From NCBI GenBank assembly GCA_013180625.2, contig SNVD02009169.1:248001-312000 (forward strand): a DNA stretch of 64,000 nt, written 5' to 3'. Numbering within the stretch: position 1 is the first letter of the stretch; every line of letters starts with the position of its first letter. Source of the stretch: Boswellia sacra (lineage: Eukaryota; Streptophyta; Magnoliopsida; Sapindales; Burseraceae). The translations under genes and the position numbers were made by a program. The notes below the pieces were generated by a model. It had not been told where the DNA came from. It saw only the letters and a list, made by a program, of their open reading frames with translations, and searched no databases. Below, one piece after another: positions 41,417-54,181 of this stretch.

Positions 41417-43382
41417 TCTCTATTTGCTGTTTGCTTCGTTTTTGTTTGCTTTCTTTTTAGTGTGTTTATTTGAGATTTTTCATGTCGTTTCTTTTGATCT
41501 TTTTCAGGTTATTTCTTTCGTCCCAGGTAATATTTTCTAATCTCGGTTTTTAGAGTGGTGGCTTAAAAAGTTCAAGTTCTCTTGAAACGCATTCTGGATC
41601 TCTTCAATCCATAATGGCTGAATAAGGAGGCTAACTTCTAACTTTTTAGACCCATTTTAACTAACTTGTTTTTGTTTGCTGACTTGTTGAACTTTGTTAT
41701 TTTATGAGTGAGTTTAGTTTTGCGTAATTTAGAGTTGTTATGTGTTTTTTTTATCTTTATCAGTTTTGATTCAAAAAAAAAACAATTGTGGAAAAACCTG
41801 AGAATGGCAGAATATGGGGTTTTCTTAACTCTTGAAACGCATTCTCTCTCAGTAAATCTGTAGTTTGTTTATTTCATGTTGTTTGAAGTGTCTTGTTTCT
41901 TGTTTTGTTTCTTTCATAATAAAGGTATATAGGCTGGAAACCTTAAGTCTGCGGGCTACTGGTCCTAAGGATTGTTGAAATATACAATTTGACTCAGGTG
42001 TAACAATGCCACGTACCTCTTCTCTTGCATTTTATGGGCCAATGATAAGGCAATGATTGAATTGAGAATAACTCTTGGAAAATGAAAAATGATGCATAGA
42101 TCTGTGTGCTTGAAATGTTAATTAGCTTTTGCTTTACCTTTGATTCCTTGCACAAAATTGAGCACCGAGCCATTATCACTGAGTTATTTGTTTCCTTAGA
42201 GAAAGTTTATGTAATTTAAGTGTTTCTCCAGATTTCAATGAATTCTAGAACTTGTTTGATGGTCACTCGAGGCGAAATCCTAGACTGTGCAACATTAGGG
42301 AAATGATTTAGGCCATCTTTGGACCGTTTGAGCCTTAATAGCCAACCTTGACTAAAATTGATCCCTAGTTACCCTTTTGAGCCTCTGTAAACCTTTTTCT
42401 TTGTTAACTCACTAAAAGATTTCCTAATCTCAATTGAATTTGTTCCAAACAGTTTTTCCCTTACCTATGAGCATGTAAATCATTCGCAATTACATTTTGA
42501 GCTATGTTCTGGTTTTGGGAAGTTAGAGGAGGTTGGATTATGCCATGAGCAATGCAAGTGAGTTTTATTATGTTTTTAAAAAAAAAAGAGAAAAAAAATA
42601 TGTACTTATCTTCCACGTACTTAAACATTGAGGACAATGTATTGTTTAAGTGTGGGGGAGTGGAATTACAAAAAAAAGAAAAAAAAGAAAAAAAAGAGTT
42701 CTATACCCTTGGGCGTTCTTAAAAAGAATGAAACAACAAAGTGTGGGGGTGTAGTTTCTTTTGCTTTCTACAAAACAAAAAAAAAAAGAAAAAAAGAAAA
42801 AAAGAAAAAAAAAAGAGAGTTCGAGTGTTCTGAATAAGTTTGGGAGAGTCATTTGATGAATAAGAATGAATTTTTTATATCATGGGCTTGAGCTCCACAT
42901 AATATTGAATGATTTTATGTGTTTGTGGGTGATTTGAGCCTAATTATTATCCTTTATCATACCTTCACCCAAGCCAAACGTTACAAGCTTAATAAAGTCC
43001 TACTTGATCCTTGGTGTTGTGCATGTCTACATTAGTGGAGAGTGACTTGAAAAGCAAGCCTATGGAGTTCATTTATACACACATCTTCAATATTAAATAT
43101 GATTCATTTTTATGCATAAACTCATCCGGGTTACAAGTGATTAGGTGAGAATGGCTCTACACACACACACTTGAGGAATTGAAGTGAAGCGAAACTAATT
43201 TTTGAGATAAAATTCTTGATCAAGTGCATTATTTTGAAGTATTCCTTGGGTTATAATTAAGTACAATCTTTGAGGCCTATTTGCAAGTTGAAGCATTGGT
43301 GTGTTTTAATTTTTCTCTGATTCTGTTTCGGTTTAGTTTTGTTTCGTATCATTTTAGTTGCTCGAGGACTAGCAAAGTCTAA
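41417..43382 (+). other. 3' untranslated region of Athila-like element
   Basis: Nearly 2 kb without coding motifs. It contains a block shared with the sister element (41569-41669, CTCTTGAAACGCATTCT), a partial second copy of that phrase at 41828-41845, and the family motif AAACATTGAGGACAATGT (42624-42641). Repeats of AAGTGTGGGGG occur at about 42648 and 42740 and again as the final purine tract. A-rich runs (42580-42600, 42670-42700, 42775-42815) explain the Lys-rich frames there. Confidence 0.55.
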
Positions 43383-43395
43383 GTGTGGGGGAATT
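43383..43395 (+). promoter_or_regulatory. polypurine tract
   Basis: GTGTGGGGGAATT just before the 3' LTR at 43396, the expected primer for plus-strand DNA synthesis. Similar sequences at 42648 and 42740 may be relics of earlier tract duplications. Confidence 0.6.
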
Positions 43396-44806
43396 TGATA
43401 GGTGTCTATTTATGTATTACTTTTATATCAATTCGTCCATGTTTCTTTGCTATATTCCTTGGTATTTTTATGTTTTTGTGTGGTTTTGATGTTTGTAGGA
43501 GTTTTGGAGCAACTTGCACAAAAATGGAGTAAAACCCTTCATTTTCACCTCTGCTAGTCAGTGATCTTCTCGGATTTAATTGTATTGATATACAATGAAC
43601 CCGATGACATGTTATATACCGTTGGAAAGCTCTCGAAGTCTATTTTCTGGAGAAATTTACGGTTTATAAATCCATTCAGTGTACCAAAAGTTGTAATCAA
43701 AACAGTGTGAGATGTATAGAAATATAATTCCACAAGCACTGTAGCATGTATAATACGGGGCACTGTAGCAAGTCACTGTAGCAGAGTATTTAAACACATT
43801 TTAGGGTTTTATTTTCATAACTTGAAGAGGGGAGAACGTGGTGGAGGCTGCAGCTCTGGAATTCTTTCATCTCTTGGAGTTCTTGAAGGAGAAAGGAAGC
43901 TTGGAAAGAGGAAGAACTACAATCCAAAGAGAATTACATCAAATTTGCTAAGTTTTTCCCTTCCCTTTCATTTTCTGGAATGTCTCCATGTTGTATTGTA
44001 TTTACCACGTTCTTAAACATGTGTAACTGAATCTGAATTGGTTGAGGGTGATTTCAAAGCCCCTGATATGGTTTTTGTAAGTTGATTGTGTAAGGAATTG
44101 TTATCCAATTCTCTAATTGAAGTTGCTTGTATTCTCCCATATTTAATGCTTATGATTGCTTGCTGATTGTATTTGAGTGGCCAACTGAATATAATCTGGT
44201 TGTGATTTATTGCTCGACTAGAAATCTTGATCCGTAATTGTCTTGAATTTCTAATCATTAGTAGCAAAATTGTGATCAGAGATTACAATTGGAGAATATA
44301 ACCTAAGTTAAATAATCCGAGCTTGGTGTGTTTATTGCTTAGATCAACCTATCTTTCTTATCATAATGCATCCATTGAATTAAACTCAGAGAGCTTGTTC
44401 TAGGTTGTTTAATGGATAGAGATTAAATAAAGAGCTGTTTTATTTAACAACAAAGTAAGGAAAGATTGGGATAACAGAGCTTGTTGTTATCTACGGTTGA
44501 TAATTTCAATGCTGTAATTGGATGACAATTCTACAATTAATTCGCAAATCCATATCTTGTGGTAGAGAAGGATCCCTTAACCAGCTTTCTCCCATTGATT
44601 TTTCATTCAAATTTACTTCTGTTTTGTTATTCTTTACTTGCATTCTTATTTCATTTAGTTAATCATTCAACAAAAATCCCCCCCTGTTTAGTTTATTGTT
44701 GCTGGAAATAACAAATTCAATTAGAATCAATCCTCGTGGGAACGATATCTTACTTATCACTTTATTACTTGTGCGACTAGTATACTTGCTAGTTTCGAAC
44801 GCATCA
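43396..44806 (+). repeat. 3' LTR of Athila-like element
   Basis: Starts TGATAGGTGTC and ends GAACGCATCA. It is nearly identical to the 5' LTR over the first two thirds and more diverged at about 44500-44640. The following bases AAATA belong to the tandem array and do not match GTGAC before the 5' LTR. Confidence 0.85.
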
Positions 44807-47800
44807 AAATACACAAGTTCTAGTTGGAAATGATACCAAAACATTGACATATTGTCAACAAATTCTCTCAAAAGGCCATATTTTGAGTCATATAAAAGGT
44901 TTTTGCACCTCTTAATGGTAACCAACCTTGTTTGCTTTTTTTTTTTTTTTTTGTGCCTCTTGGCAGCATGGATGATCTTACGCCTCTTGGCAGCATGAAT
45001 GGTCTTGTGCTTCCTAGTAGCTTATAGACATTACACCTGTTGGTGGCTTGAATGGCCTTACACCTCTTGGCGGCTTGCAAACTTTGCACCTTTTGGAAGT
45101 TAGAATAGTTTTTGTACCCATTGACAACTTGAAGATCTATTTTAATTGTTTTGCACCTCTTGGAAGTTAGAATAGTTTTTGTACCCATTGGCAACTTAAA
45201 GATCTCTTTTAATTATTTTGCATCTCTTGGTGATTTATAGACCACCTCTAGTTGAATTGCATCTTATGAAGGCTTGAAAACCACTGCTAGGGATGGAAAA
45301 ATGACTCGCCCGGGTCTGGGGACCCGGTGTGACTTGTATTTTAGGGGCGGCTCTTGACCCGTTTATTTTGAATTTAGAGGTGGATTTGGGTCTTCAAAAG
45401 TGTTACCCCATCCGGGGTGAGTTCGGGGCAGGGTCCACCCTCCAGCCTCATTTGAGACATCAATATTTGAGAATCAGACTTAAGTCAGAAAGACAAAGTA
45501 CAGAAACATATGCAATTTGATCTTCATTTGTGCTTACAACTCTCTTTATTTATTCAACTCGAAGTTTGTACTAAACTACTTTTTATCGGCTCAACAGCCC
45601 TTCTCAATGTTTTTGCACACTGTATGAATACCTGCTTCTTGAGTTTTATTGCAATATATGTGTGGACAAATGCAGTTCTTACTGTGAATTTAGTTGATAA
45701 CCGCTCAAGTAGCTAAACATGATCAGAGTGTAAATGTGTAGAATATAAATAGAAAATTCGTTATGGACAAGGTTTAAAACAAAGTAAAAACATAGCAGCT
45801 CATTGTATCTATTGGCTTTGTTTCCTAAATTCTCATGATAAACAATGAAATACACAGGTTCTAGTTGGAAATGATACCATATTGTCAACAAATTCTCTCA
45901 AAAGGCCATATTTTGAGTGATATAATTGGTTTTTGCACCAATTCATGGTGACCAACTTTGTTGGCTTTTTTTTTGGGTCTCGTGCCTCTGGCAGCATGGA
46001 TGGTCTTACGCCTCATGGCAGCATGAATGGCCTTGTGCTTCCTGGCAGCTTGCAGACATTACACCTGTTGGTGGCATGAATGGCCTTACACCTCTTGCGG
46101 CTTGCAAATTTTGCAGCTCTTGGAAGTTAGAATAGTTTTTGTACCCACTGACAACTTGAAGATCTATTTTAATTATTTTGCACCTCTTGGAAGTTAGAAT
46201 AGTTTTTGTACCCATTGGCAACTTGAAGATCTCTTTTAATTATTTTGCATCTCTTGGTGATTTACAGACAACCTCTAGTTGAATTGCGTCTTATGAAGGC
46301 TTGAACACCACTGCTAGGGATGGCAAATGACTCGCCAGGTCCGGGGCCCCAGTGTGACCTGTGTTTTAGGGGCAGCTCTTGACCCGTTTATTTTGAATTT
46401 AGGGGCGAGTTTGGGTTTTTGAAAGCGTTACCTCATCCGGGGTGGGTCTGGGGATGGGTCCACCCTCCAACCCCATTTGAGACATAAATATTAGAGAATC
46501 AGAATTAAGTCAGAAAGACAAAGTACAAAAACATATGCAATTTGATCTTCATTTGTGCTTACAACTCTCTTTATTTATTCAAGTCGAAGTTCGTAGTAAA
46601 CTTCTTTACATCGGCTTAACATCCTTTCTCAACATTTTTTCACACTGTATGGATTCCCGCTTTTTGAGTTTTATTGCAATATATATATATGTGTATAAAT
46701 GCATTTCTTACTGTGAATTTAGTTGATAACCGCTCAAGTACCTAAACATGATCAGAGTGAAAGTCTGTAGAATATAAACAGAAAATTCGTTATGGACAAG
46801 GTTGAAAACAAAGTAAAAACAGAGCAGCTCATTTCTATCTATTGGCTTTGTTTCTTAAATTCTCATGATAAACAAGGAAATGCACAGGTTCTAGTTGGAA
46901 ATGATACCAAAAAATTGACAAATTGTCAACAAATTCTCTCAAAAGGCCATATTTTGAGTCATATAAATGGTTTTTGCACCTCTTAATGGTAACCAACTTT
47001 GTTGGCTTTTTTTTTTGGTCTTGTGCCTCTTGGCAGCATGGATGGCCATACACCTCTTGGCCTTCCTAGCAGCTTGTAGACATTGCACCTACTGGTGGCT
47101 TGAATGGTCTTACACCTCTTGACGGCTTGCAAACTTTGCACCTCTTGGAAGTTAGAACAGTTTTTGTACCCATTGACAACTTGAAAGATCTATTTTAATT
47201 ATTTTGCACCTCTTAGAAGTTAGAATAGTTTTTGTACCCATTTGCAACTTGAAGATCTCTTTTAATTATTTTGCATCTCTTGGTTATTTACAGACCACCA
47301 CTAGTTGAATTACATCTTATGAAGGCTTGAAAACCCCTGCTAGGGATGGCAGAATGACTCATCGGATCTGGGGCCCCTGTATGACCTATATTTTAGGGAT
47401 GGCTCCTGACCCGTTTATTTTGAATTTAGGGGTGGGTTTGGGTCTTCAAAAGTATTACCCCATTCGGGGTAGGTCTGGGGCCGGGTCCACCCTCCAGCCC
47501 CATTTGAGACATAAATGTTTGAGAATCAGACTTGAGTTAGAAAGACAAACTACAAAAACATATGATATTTGATCTTCATTTGTGCTTACAATTCTCTTTA
47601 TTTATTCAAGTCGAAGTTTGTACCAAACTGCTTTACATCGGCTCAACAGCTCTTCTAAATGTTTTTGCACACTGTATGGATTCCTGCTTCTTGAGTTTTA
47701 TTGCAATATATATGCATATAAATGCATTTCTTATTATGAATTTAGTTGATAACCGCTCAAGTAGCTAAACATGATCAGAGTGTAAATGCGTAGAATATAA

Positions 47801-49410
47801 ATAGAAAATTCGCTATGGACAAGGTTGAAAACAAAGTAAAAAACATAGCAGCTCATTTGTATCTATTGGCTTTGTTTCCTAATTTCTCATGACAAACAAG
47901 GAAATACACAGGTTCTAGTTGGAAATGATACCAAAACATTGACAAATTGTCAACAAATTCTCTTAAAAGGCCATATTTTGAGTCATATAAATGGTTTTTG
48001 CACCTCTTAATAACCAACTTTGTTGGCTTTTTTTTTTTTTTTTTGCTTGTGCCTCTTGGCAGCATGGATGGTCTACGCCTCTTGGCAGCATGAATGGTTT
48101 GGTGCTTCCTAGCAGCTTGCAGACATTGCACCTGTTGGTGGCTTGAATGGTCTTACACCACTTGGCGGCTTGCAAACTTTGCACCTCTTGGAAGTTAGAA
48201 CAGTTTTTGTACCCATTGACAACTTGAAGATCTATTTTAATTATTTTGCACCTCTTAGAAGTTAGAATAGTTTTTGTACCCATTGGCAATTTGAAGATCT
48301 CTTTTAATTATTTTGCATCTCTTGGTGATTTACAGACCACCTCTAGTTGAATTGCATCTTATGAAGGCTTGAAAACCACTACTAGGGATGGCAAAATGAC
48401 TCGTCGGATCTGGGACCCTGGTGTGACCTGTATTTTAGGGGTGGCTCTTGACCCTTTTATTTTGAATTTAGATGATCCTCAAAAGTGTTACCCCATCCGG
48501 GGTGGGTCTGGGGCCAGGTCCACCCTCTAGCCCCATTTGAGACATAAATGTTTGAAAATCAGACTTAAGTCAGAAAGACAAGTACAAAAACATATGCAAT
48601 TTGATCTTCATTAGTGCATACAACTCTCTTTATTTATTCAAGTTGAAGTTTGTAGTAAACTTCTTTACATCAACTCAACAGCCTTTCTCAACGTTTTTGC
48701 ACACTGTGTGGATTCCTGCTTCTTGAGTTTTATTGCAATATATATGCGGACAAATGCAGTTCTTACTATGAATTTAGTTGATAACTGCTCAAGGAAATAA
48801 ACATGATTAGAGTGTAAATGTGTAGAATATAAACAGAAAATTCGTTATGGACAAGGTTGAAAACAAAGTAAAAACAGAGCATCTCATTTGTATCTATTGG
48901 CTTTGTTTCCTAAATTCTCATGATAAATGAGGAAATACACAAGTTCTAGTTGGGAATGATGCCAAAACATTGACATATTGTCAACAAATTCTCTCAAAAG
49001 GCCATATTTTGAGTCATAAAAATGGTTTTTGCACCGCTTAATGGTGACCAACTTTGTTGGCTTTTTTTTCTGTCCTGTGCCTTTTGGCAGCATGGATGGT
49101 CTTACGCCTCTTGGCAGCATGAATGGTCTTGTGCTTCCTAGCAGCTTGCAGACATTGCACCTATTGGTGGCTTGAATGGTCTTACACCTCTTGGTGACTT
49201 GCAAACTTTGCACCTCTTGGAAGTTAGAACAGTTTTTGTATCCATTGACAACTTGAAGATCTATTTTAATTATTTTGCACCTCTTGGAAGTTAGAATAAT
49301 TTTTGTACCCATTGGCAACTTGAAGATCTCTTTTAATTATTTTGCATCTCTTGGTGATTTACAGACCACCTCTAGTTGAATTACATCTTATGAAGACTTG
49401 AAATCACTGC
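44807..49410 (+). repeat. 1.03-kb tandem repeat array containing a hAT terminus
   Basis: Units start at about 44810, 45851, 46881, 47905 and 48936 (period 1024-1041 bp; four full and one partial). Each has a unique part (TCTAGTTGGAAATGAT..), an internal minisatellite of 30-60-bp pieces built on TTGCACCTCTTGG (for example 45020-45240), then a TAGGGATGG-type sequence of about 180 bp (for example 45292-45455) equal to the start of the hAT element at 49411, and an AT-rich part. The open frames on the minus strand (Lys/Cys-rich) arise from the minisatellite and are not genes. Confidence 0.8.
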
Positions 49411-49570
49411 TAGGGATGGCAAAATGACTCGCCAGATCTGGGGCCCCGGTGTGACCTGTATTTGAGGGGCGGCTCTTGACCTGTTTATTTTGAATTTAGA
49501 GGCAGGTTTGGGTCTTCAAAAGTGTTACCCCCTCCGAGATGGGTCTGGGGCAGGGTCCCCCGTCCAGCCC

Positions 49571-51332
49571 CGTTTGACCTACCGCCCAAACACCAAACAG
49601 TATAAGGGTGCATATGAAAAAAATAAAGTATTTGAACTTAAAAGTTTTTTTAGGGGTGATTGTTATAAATTTTAATACATTAGGATATCATGAGATTTTA
49701 CAAAACTATATAAAGAAAATAACGTTCCCAAATCTTTTATGACTTGCCGTTGTCTACTTGCTTAAATCCCTAACAATCACCATCTCACTCTCCACCATCT
49801 CCACCGTCATCACTCATCCACCACTGCCAATCGTCAGCCATCCAAGGCTCCAACGTCGCAGCACCTCCGCGGCTCTACCGTTGTAGCACCTCTCGCGGCC
49901 AACTCGTTGTCGCAGCTCCAGCGTCACAACACTTCTGCGGCTCCAGCTCACTATCGCAGCTCCAGTGTCGCAACACCTCCGCGGCTCTAGCTCGCTGTCA
50001 CAGCTCCAACTTAGGTTAATAAGAAAATTGTAACTATAATATTTGATTAATTTTCCACATTGCGTTATATAGACATATCATAACATAACTTTGAATAATT
50101 TGCATCGAAGTTGAGGTCATATTTAAGTCACAATGTTAATGTTATTTGCTTATTTTTGTTGTAGTATGAATGTTGGGCTTGCTAGCAGTCTTTGGTTTTT
50201 ACTTCCTTCTGGACTAAGTCTTAATAGAATTTCAACTCAAGGAAAATGTTAGCCCTTGAAATTATAGAGTAATGTCGAGATTGTGATATTCAAAGTAGTT
50301 AATATATGAAAGAGAATCGAAAAGTATTTGCTTTAAGGAAGAAAGGACATTTGATTTGATAAAAGAACATTTGAACTGTTGTAAGATTATCAAACTTAAC
50401 CGAATAGTTTAATTACTTTGGGTTGTTTTTTTGGGGGGAGGGGGGTGGGTGTGGGGAAGGGGGAAGTAGATAGGGATGGGGGCTGGGGGGGGGGGGGAAT
50501 CTTGATTGTTATCAATTATAGAATCTGACTTCATAATGAAAAAGCGATTCTCATCAAAAGATTACACAATTGTCAATTATAATATAAGAGAGGGTTGTGA
50601 TAATAATAAGATCTTTAGCAGTGTTATTAAAAAGATTATGGGAAATATTAAAAGTTAGAAACTTTTGACTAATAATAGTTTATCAAAGTCTTTTAGCATT
50701 ATGATCGTGTACATTATAAACATTTAAATATGCCTTACAATTCATTAATTCTACAATAATCACAAGAACCTACATTAACTTTACGACTTATAATAATCTA
50801 CTTTGATTATTTTCCTACAAATAATTGTGAAGTTGTTGGTGTTGGTTATGTAATACAACTTGTCTTGTATGTGTATTGTCTTTATATATACATATATTAT
50901 ATTTATCCATTTTTCATTATTAAGGCTAACAAAATCAATAGGGAAATTTTATTTTCTTGAGTTAAATTAATGCTTGGTGAGAAAATGAGAATTTTCTATC
51001 GATTTGTTTAAAAATGCTAGAGAATATTTGAAACTTGGTAATAAATCTTACGAGACAATTAAGTTAACTCAAAAACCTGAACTTTTATAATTAAGTGATG
51101 TGAAAATTAAATTTTTATGCATGAGATAGTAGTATATCTAAAGACATTGACATGAAATATTGGAATTTATTTTTGTTTTCTTTTTCTTTTTCTATGAGGG
51201 GATTTTATATTATCGTATATTATATGTTTATTTGTTTGTTTATTGCCTACACACGAAAATGATATAATATGTATAGTTTAATATTACATATCTTAATTTT
51301 GCATATTTTTTGTGATTTTTTTAAGGTAAACA
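49571..51332 (+). other. hAT 5' non-coding region
   Basis: About 1.7 kb before the transposase. At 49856-50015 there is a CG-rich imperfect repeat of about 45 bp (CAGCTCCAGCGTCGCAACAC variants). At 50432-50498 is a G-rich run with many GGG blocks. The remainder is AT-rich without frames of interest. Confidence 0.5.
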
Positions 51333-53583
51333 ATGTCTTCACAATCACAACAAGAAGTGGGAATGTTAAATACCCTAAATCGTAGTGGTAATTTAAACAT
51401 TAAAGTTTCTGAAGATGTTGCTATATCCACTAGTAAGAGAGGGCTAAAAGAAGATGATGATGAATTGTCTCAACATAGTAAAAAAGTCAAGGACCACATC
51501 ACAAGTTTGGCAACATTTTACAAAGTTAGTTATTGATGGAGTGCCAAAAGCGCATTGTGACCGTTGTGGCACAAAATTAGTTGCTAGGGCTTCGGATGGC
51601 ACCTCCTATTTAAATAAGCATTTAAAGAGATGTCATCGAGCTAATCAACTAACCATCGAACAAAGCATTTTGAAATCCCAAAAACAAAGTGATAGAACTC
51701 TTACAAACTTGGTATGTCATGATAAAGATGCTTTTGATAAAGATGTTCGCAGGGTTCTAGATGCAAAAATGGTTGTTTTGCATGAACTTCCATTGCGGTT
51801 TGTTGAGTATGAGGGCTTTAGGGAAATGATGAATTATGCCCAACATTTGTTTGGTAACATGAGTAGAAACACATTGAAGAATTAAATATTAAAGTTGTTT
51901 GAAAGTGAGAAAGGGAAGACAATGGAATTATTGGAAAACATACAAGGAAGGATATCTATAACAACTGACATGTAGACTTCTAGCAACCAAAAGAAAGGAT
52001 ATATGGTTATAACAGCCCATTTCATTGACAATTCATGGAAACTTCGTGATCGGATTTTGAGTTATGTTCAAAGTCGTAATTTTATCTTATTTTATTAATT
52101 TGTTTACATTAAATATAGTTTCTCATAATTTATGTTTATAATTGTCAGGTTTGTATAAGTGCCAGCCCCATATATGACAAAATGTCTTAGAAAGATGTTG
52201 GTTGATTGCTTGTATGATTGGAATTTGGACAGGAAACTATCTATTTCAACTGTAGATAATTGTTCTACCAATGATGCTATGATAGAGCAAGTACTTGATA
52301 AATTAGGTGATAGGCATTTGATGTTGGGTGGGAAATTTATTCACATGAAGTGTTGTGCTCATATATTAAACCTAATAGTTAAAGATGGGTTACAAGTGAT
52401 TGAAAATGGCATTGAGAAGGTTAGGGATAATGTTACTTTTTGGACATCTACACCTAAGACAATTGAAAAGTTTGAGGAGAATGCACGTCACTCGAAAGTG
52501 ACATTTAATAAGACATTGTCTCTTGATTGTAAAACTAGGTGCAACTTTACTTATAAGATGTTGAGTACAGCTTTGGCCTATAAAGATGTGTTTGTTTGTT
52601 TGAAGGACCGTGATAGTCAATATACAGATTTGCCTAAGGAAGAGGAGTGGGCAGCAGCAAAACTTGTGTGTGATCATTTGGAAAAGTTTTATAGGTTGAC
52701 TGAAATATTTTCTGGAACAAATTATCCCATAACAAACAAGTTTTTTTCCAAAAATTGGTGAGTTAAGATTATCTTTGAGCCCCTCGCTTACATCTCCTTC
52801 TAAAAAGATTCAAGAAATGGCTATGCAATGATTGAAAAGTTCGAAAAATATTGGAATGTTATCCATGGAGTGTTAGTTGTGGCTGTGGTTTTAGATCATA
52901 GGTGTAAAATGCTAATGGTGGAGTTTGTATACAAGAAGATTTATGGAGATGGTGCTTTTGAGTTGAGGGAGTATGTACTCTTTATGAAGACTTGGTAATA
53001 GATTATCGATGTAGATTTGGTTTGGGTAATGAGCAAAGTGAATATGTTGCAAATTTACTAGATCCAGGAGGTGTTACAGGAAATGGTGCATCAAGTGAGT
53101 TTGATATTGAATATGAAAAATTTAAAGAAAGTACTAATATGGGATTGTAAAAGAAGTCTGAGCTAGATGTTTATTTGGAGGATCATGTAGTTAGTGGTCC
53201 TGACCTTGATGTCTTACTTTGGTGAAAGATGAATAAAAGTAAGTTTCCTGTATTGTCCACCAATTCTAGAGATGCTTTGGCTATCCCAGTATCCACAGTT
53301 CCACATGAATCCGCTTTTAGCACAAGTGGTAGAGTTTTGAGTTCACATCGTAGTAGACTTCTTCCTGATACATTGGAAGCATTAATGTGTACCCAAATTT
53401 GGCTATGGCTAAAAATGCGAGGTATAAGTTTTAATAAATTATGTTTATTTTATTGATTATTATTAATTTCCTTATTTAGTTATTAATTTGGTTATTATAT
53501 TTCTAGGTATAATTCCTCAAGAAGAGATGGTTGGAGAGGAAACATTGGATGATGAAGGAGGAAGTTCAATGACATTTTTGTGA
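51333..53583 (+). pseudogene. hAT transposase, degenerate
   Basis: Begins at ATG 51333 (MSSQSQQEVG). After a frameshift near 51500 a BED-type zinc finger follows (VWQHF, then CDRCGTKL and SYLNKHLKRCH; 51514-51640). The middle RNase H-like part includes STVDNCSTND (52237-52266) and MKCCAHILNLIV (52345-52380). The C-terminal dimerisation domain is clear: STVPHESAFSTSGRVLSSHR (53293-53352), then LPDTLEALMC. Stops or shifts occur at about 51885, 51973, 52759, 53148 and 53223. An intron may lie at about 52065-52148. Confidence 0.82.
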
Positions 53584-54089
53584 GGTTTTTTCATTGGAGT
53601 GTTAGATGTAGGAAGTTGATCTTGTGTGCTATCAACTTGTTGATTTGCTTTTGTTAAAGTGTTGCATTATTATTTTTTTTTTTTTACTTGTTACTATGTT
53701 GGTATTGGTATGTTTTTATTGTTGTGAGTGTGGTTACTTAAGAGTGTTTATTATTGTTGTAGCCATGTACTTGTTAATTTTTTTTGTTCGTAACTTTTTA
53801 TTGTTTGTTGAATTATTGTTTACTTGGAAATTTTAGATTTTGAATGGAATGATGATTTTTTAGTTGTTACTTTGGTTGTTGTGCGTATGTATGATTTTAG
53901 TTTAAATATATATTGTCTTTATGATTGTTAAAAAATGGTCATAGTTGTATATGATATGAAGAGAAATTGAGAATGAGGTTATTTGCAAATTTGAATGTTC
54001 CTTTAAAGGGCAATGGGGTGGGGCGGGGAAAAAATAAGTGAGCGGGTCGGGGCTGGGCACTTGTTGTCCCAAACCCGCCCCGCCCCGCC
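53584..54089 (+). other. hAT 3' non-coding region
   Basis: AT/TG-rich sequence after the transposase with T-runs, ending in the GC-rich subterminal region (CGGGTCGGGG.. and CCCGCCCCGCCCCGCC at about 54040-54090). No gene seen. Confidence 0.5.
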
Positions 54090-54181
54090 CCACCCAATGG
54101 CCAACCCTAACCACTACTGATTGAATTACATCTTATAACGGCTTGAAGACCACTATCGATCGAATTGCATCTCATGATGGC

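Larger units (their letters stand above)
33021..44806 (+). mobile_element. Athila-like Ty3/gypsy LTR retrotransposon carrying two cargo genes
   Basis: LTRs of 1410 and 1411 bp (33021-34430, 43396-44806), an Asp-type primer site, a gag remnant, protease, RT-RNase H-integrase and a purine tract are all present in order. The primer-site type and the conserved GGGAGGCAACCCA block after integrase (39216-39228) fit the Athila/Tat branch. The 4.2 kb between integrase and 3' LTR holds a cysteine-rich small protein gene and a LOG-type gene, both on the plus strand. LTRs differ by roughly 2 percent by eye, so insertion is fairly recent. The flanks are unrelated (MULE left, satellite right) and no target duplication is seen. 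Confidence 0.88.
49411..54109 (+). mobile_element. hAT superfamily transposon, decayed
   Basis: Ends are inverted: TAGGGATGGCAAAATG at 49411 against the complement of 54090-54109 (TAGGGTTGGCCATTGGG). GC-rich, CGGGT-like subterminal sequences follow on both sides (49430-49570; 54008-54090), as in many plant hAT elements. Flanking ATCACTGC (49403-49410) and ACCACTAC (54110-54117) are an 8-bp duplication with two differences. It contains a broken hAT transposase gene on the plus strand. Confidence 0.78.

Noticed and set aside
42628..42852. Lys-rich and Phe-rich frames on both strands
   Set aside because: Product of A/T homopolymer runs in the retrotransposon 3' region.
44868..49318. Repeated minus-strand frames of 90-144 codons, Lys/Arg/Cys-rich
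   Set aside because: They are translations of the minisatellite inside the 1.03-kb array, change length from unit to unit, and have no start context or domain.
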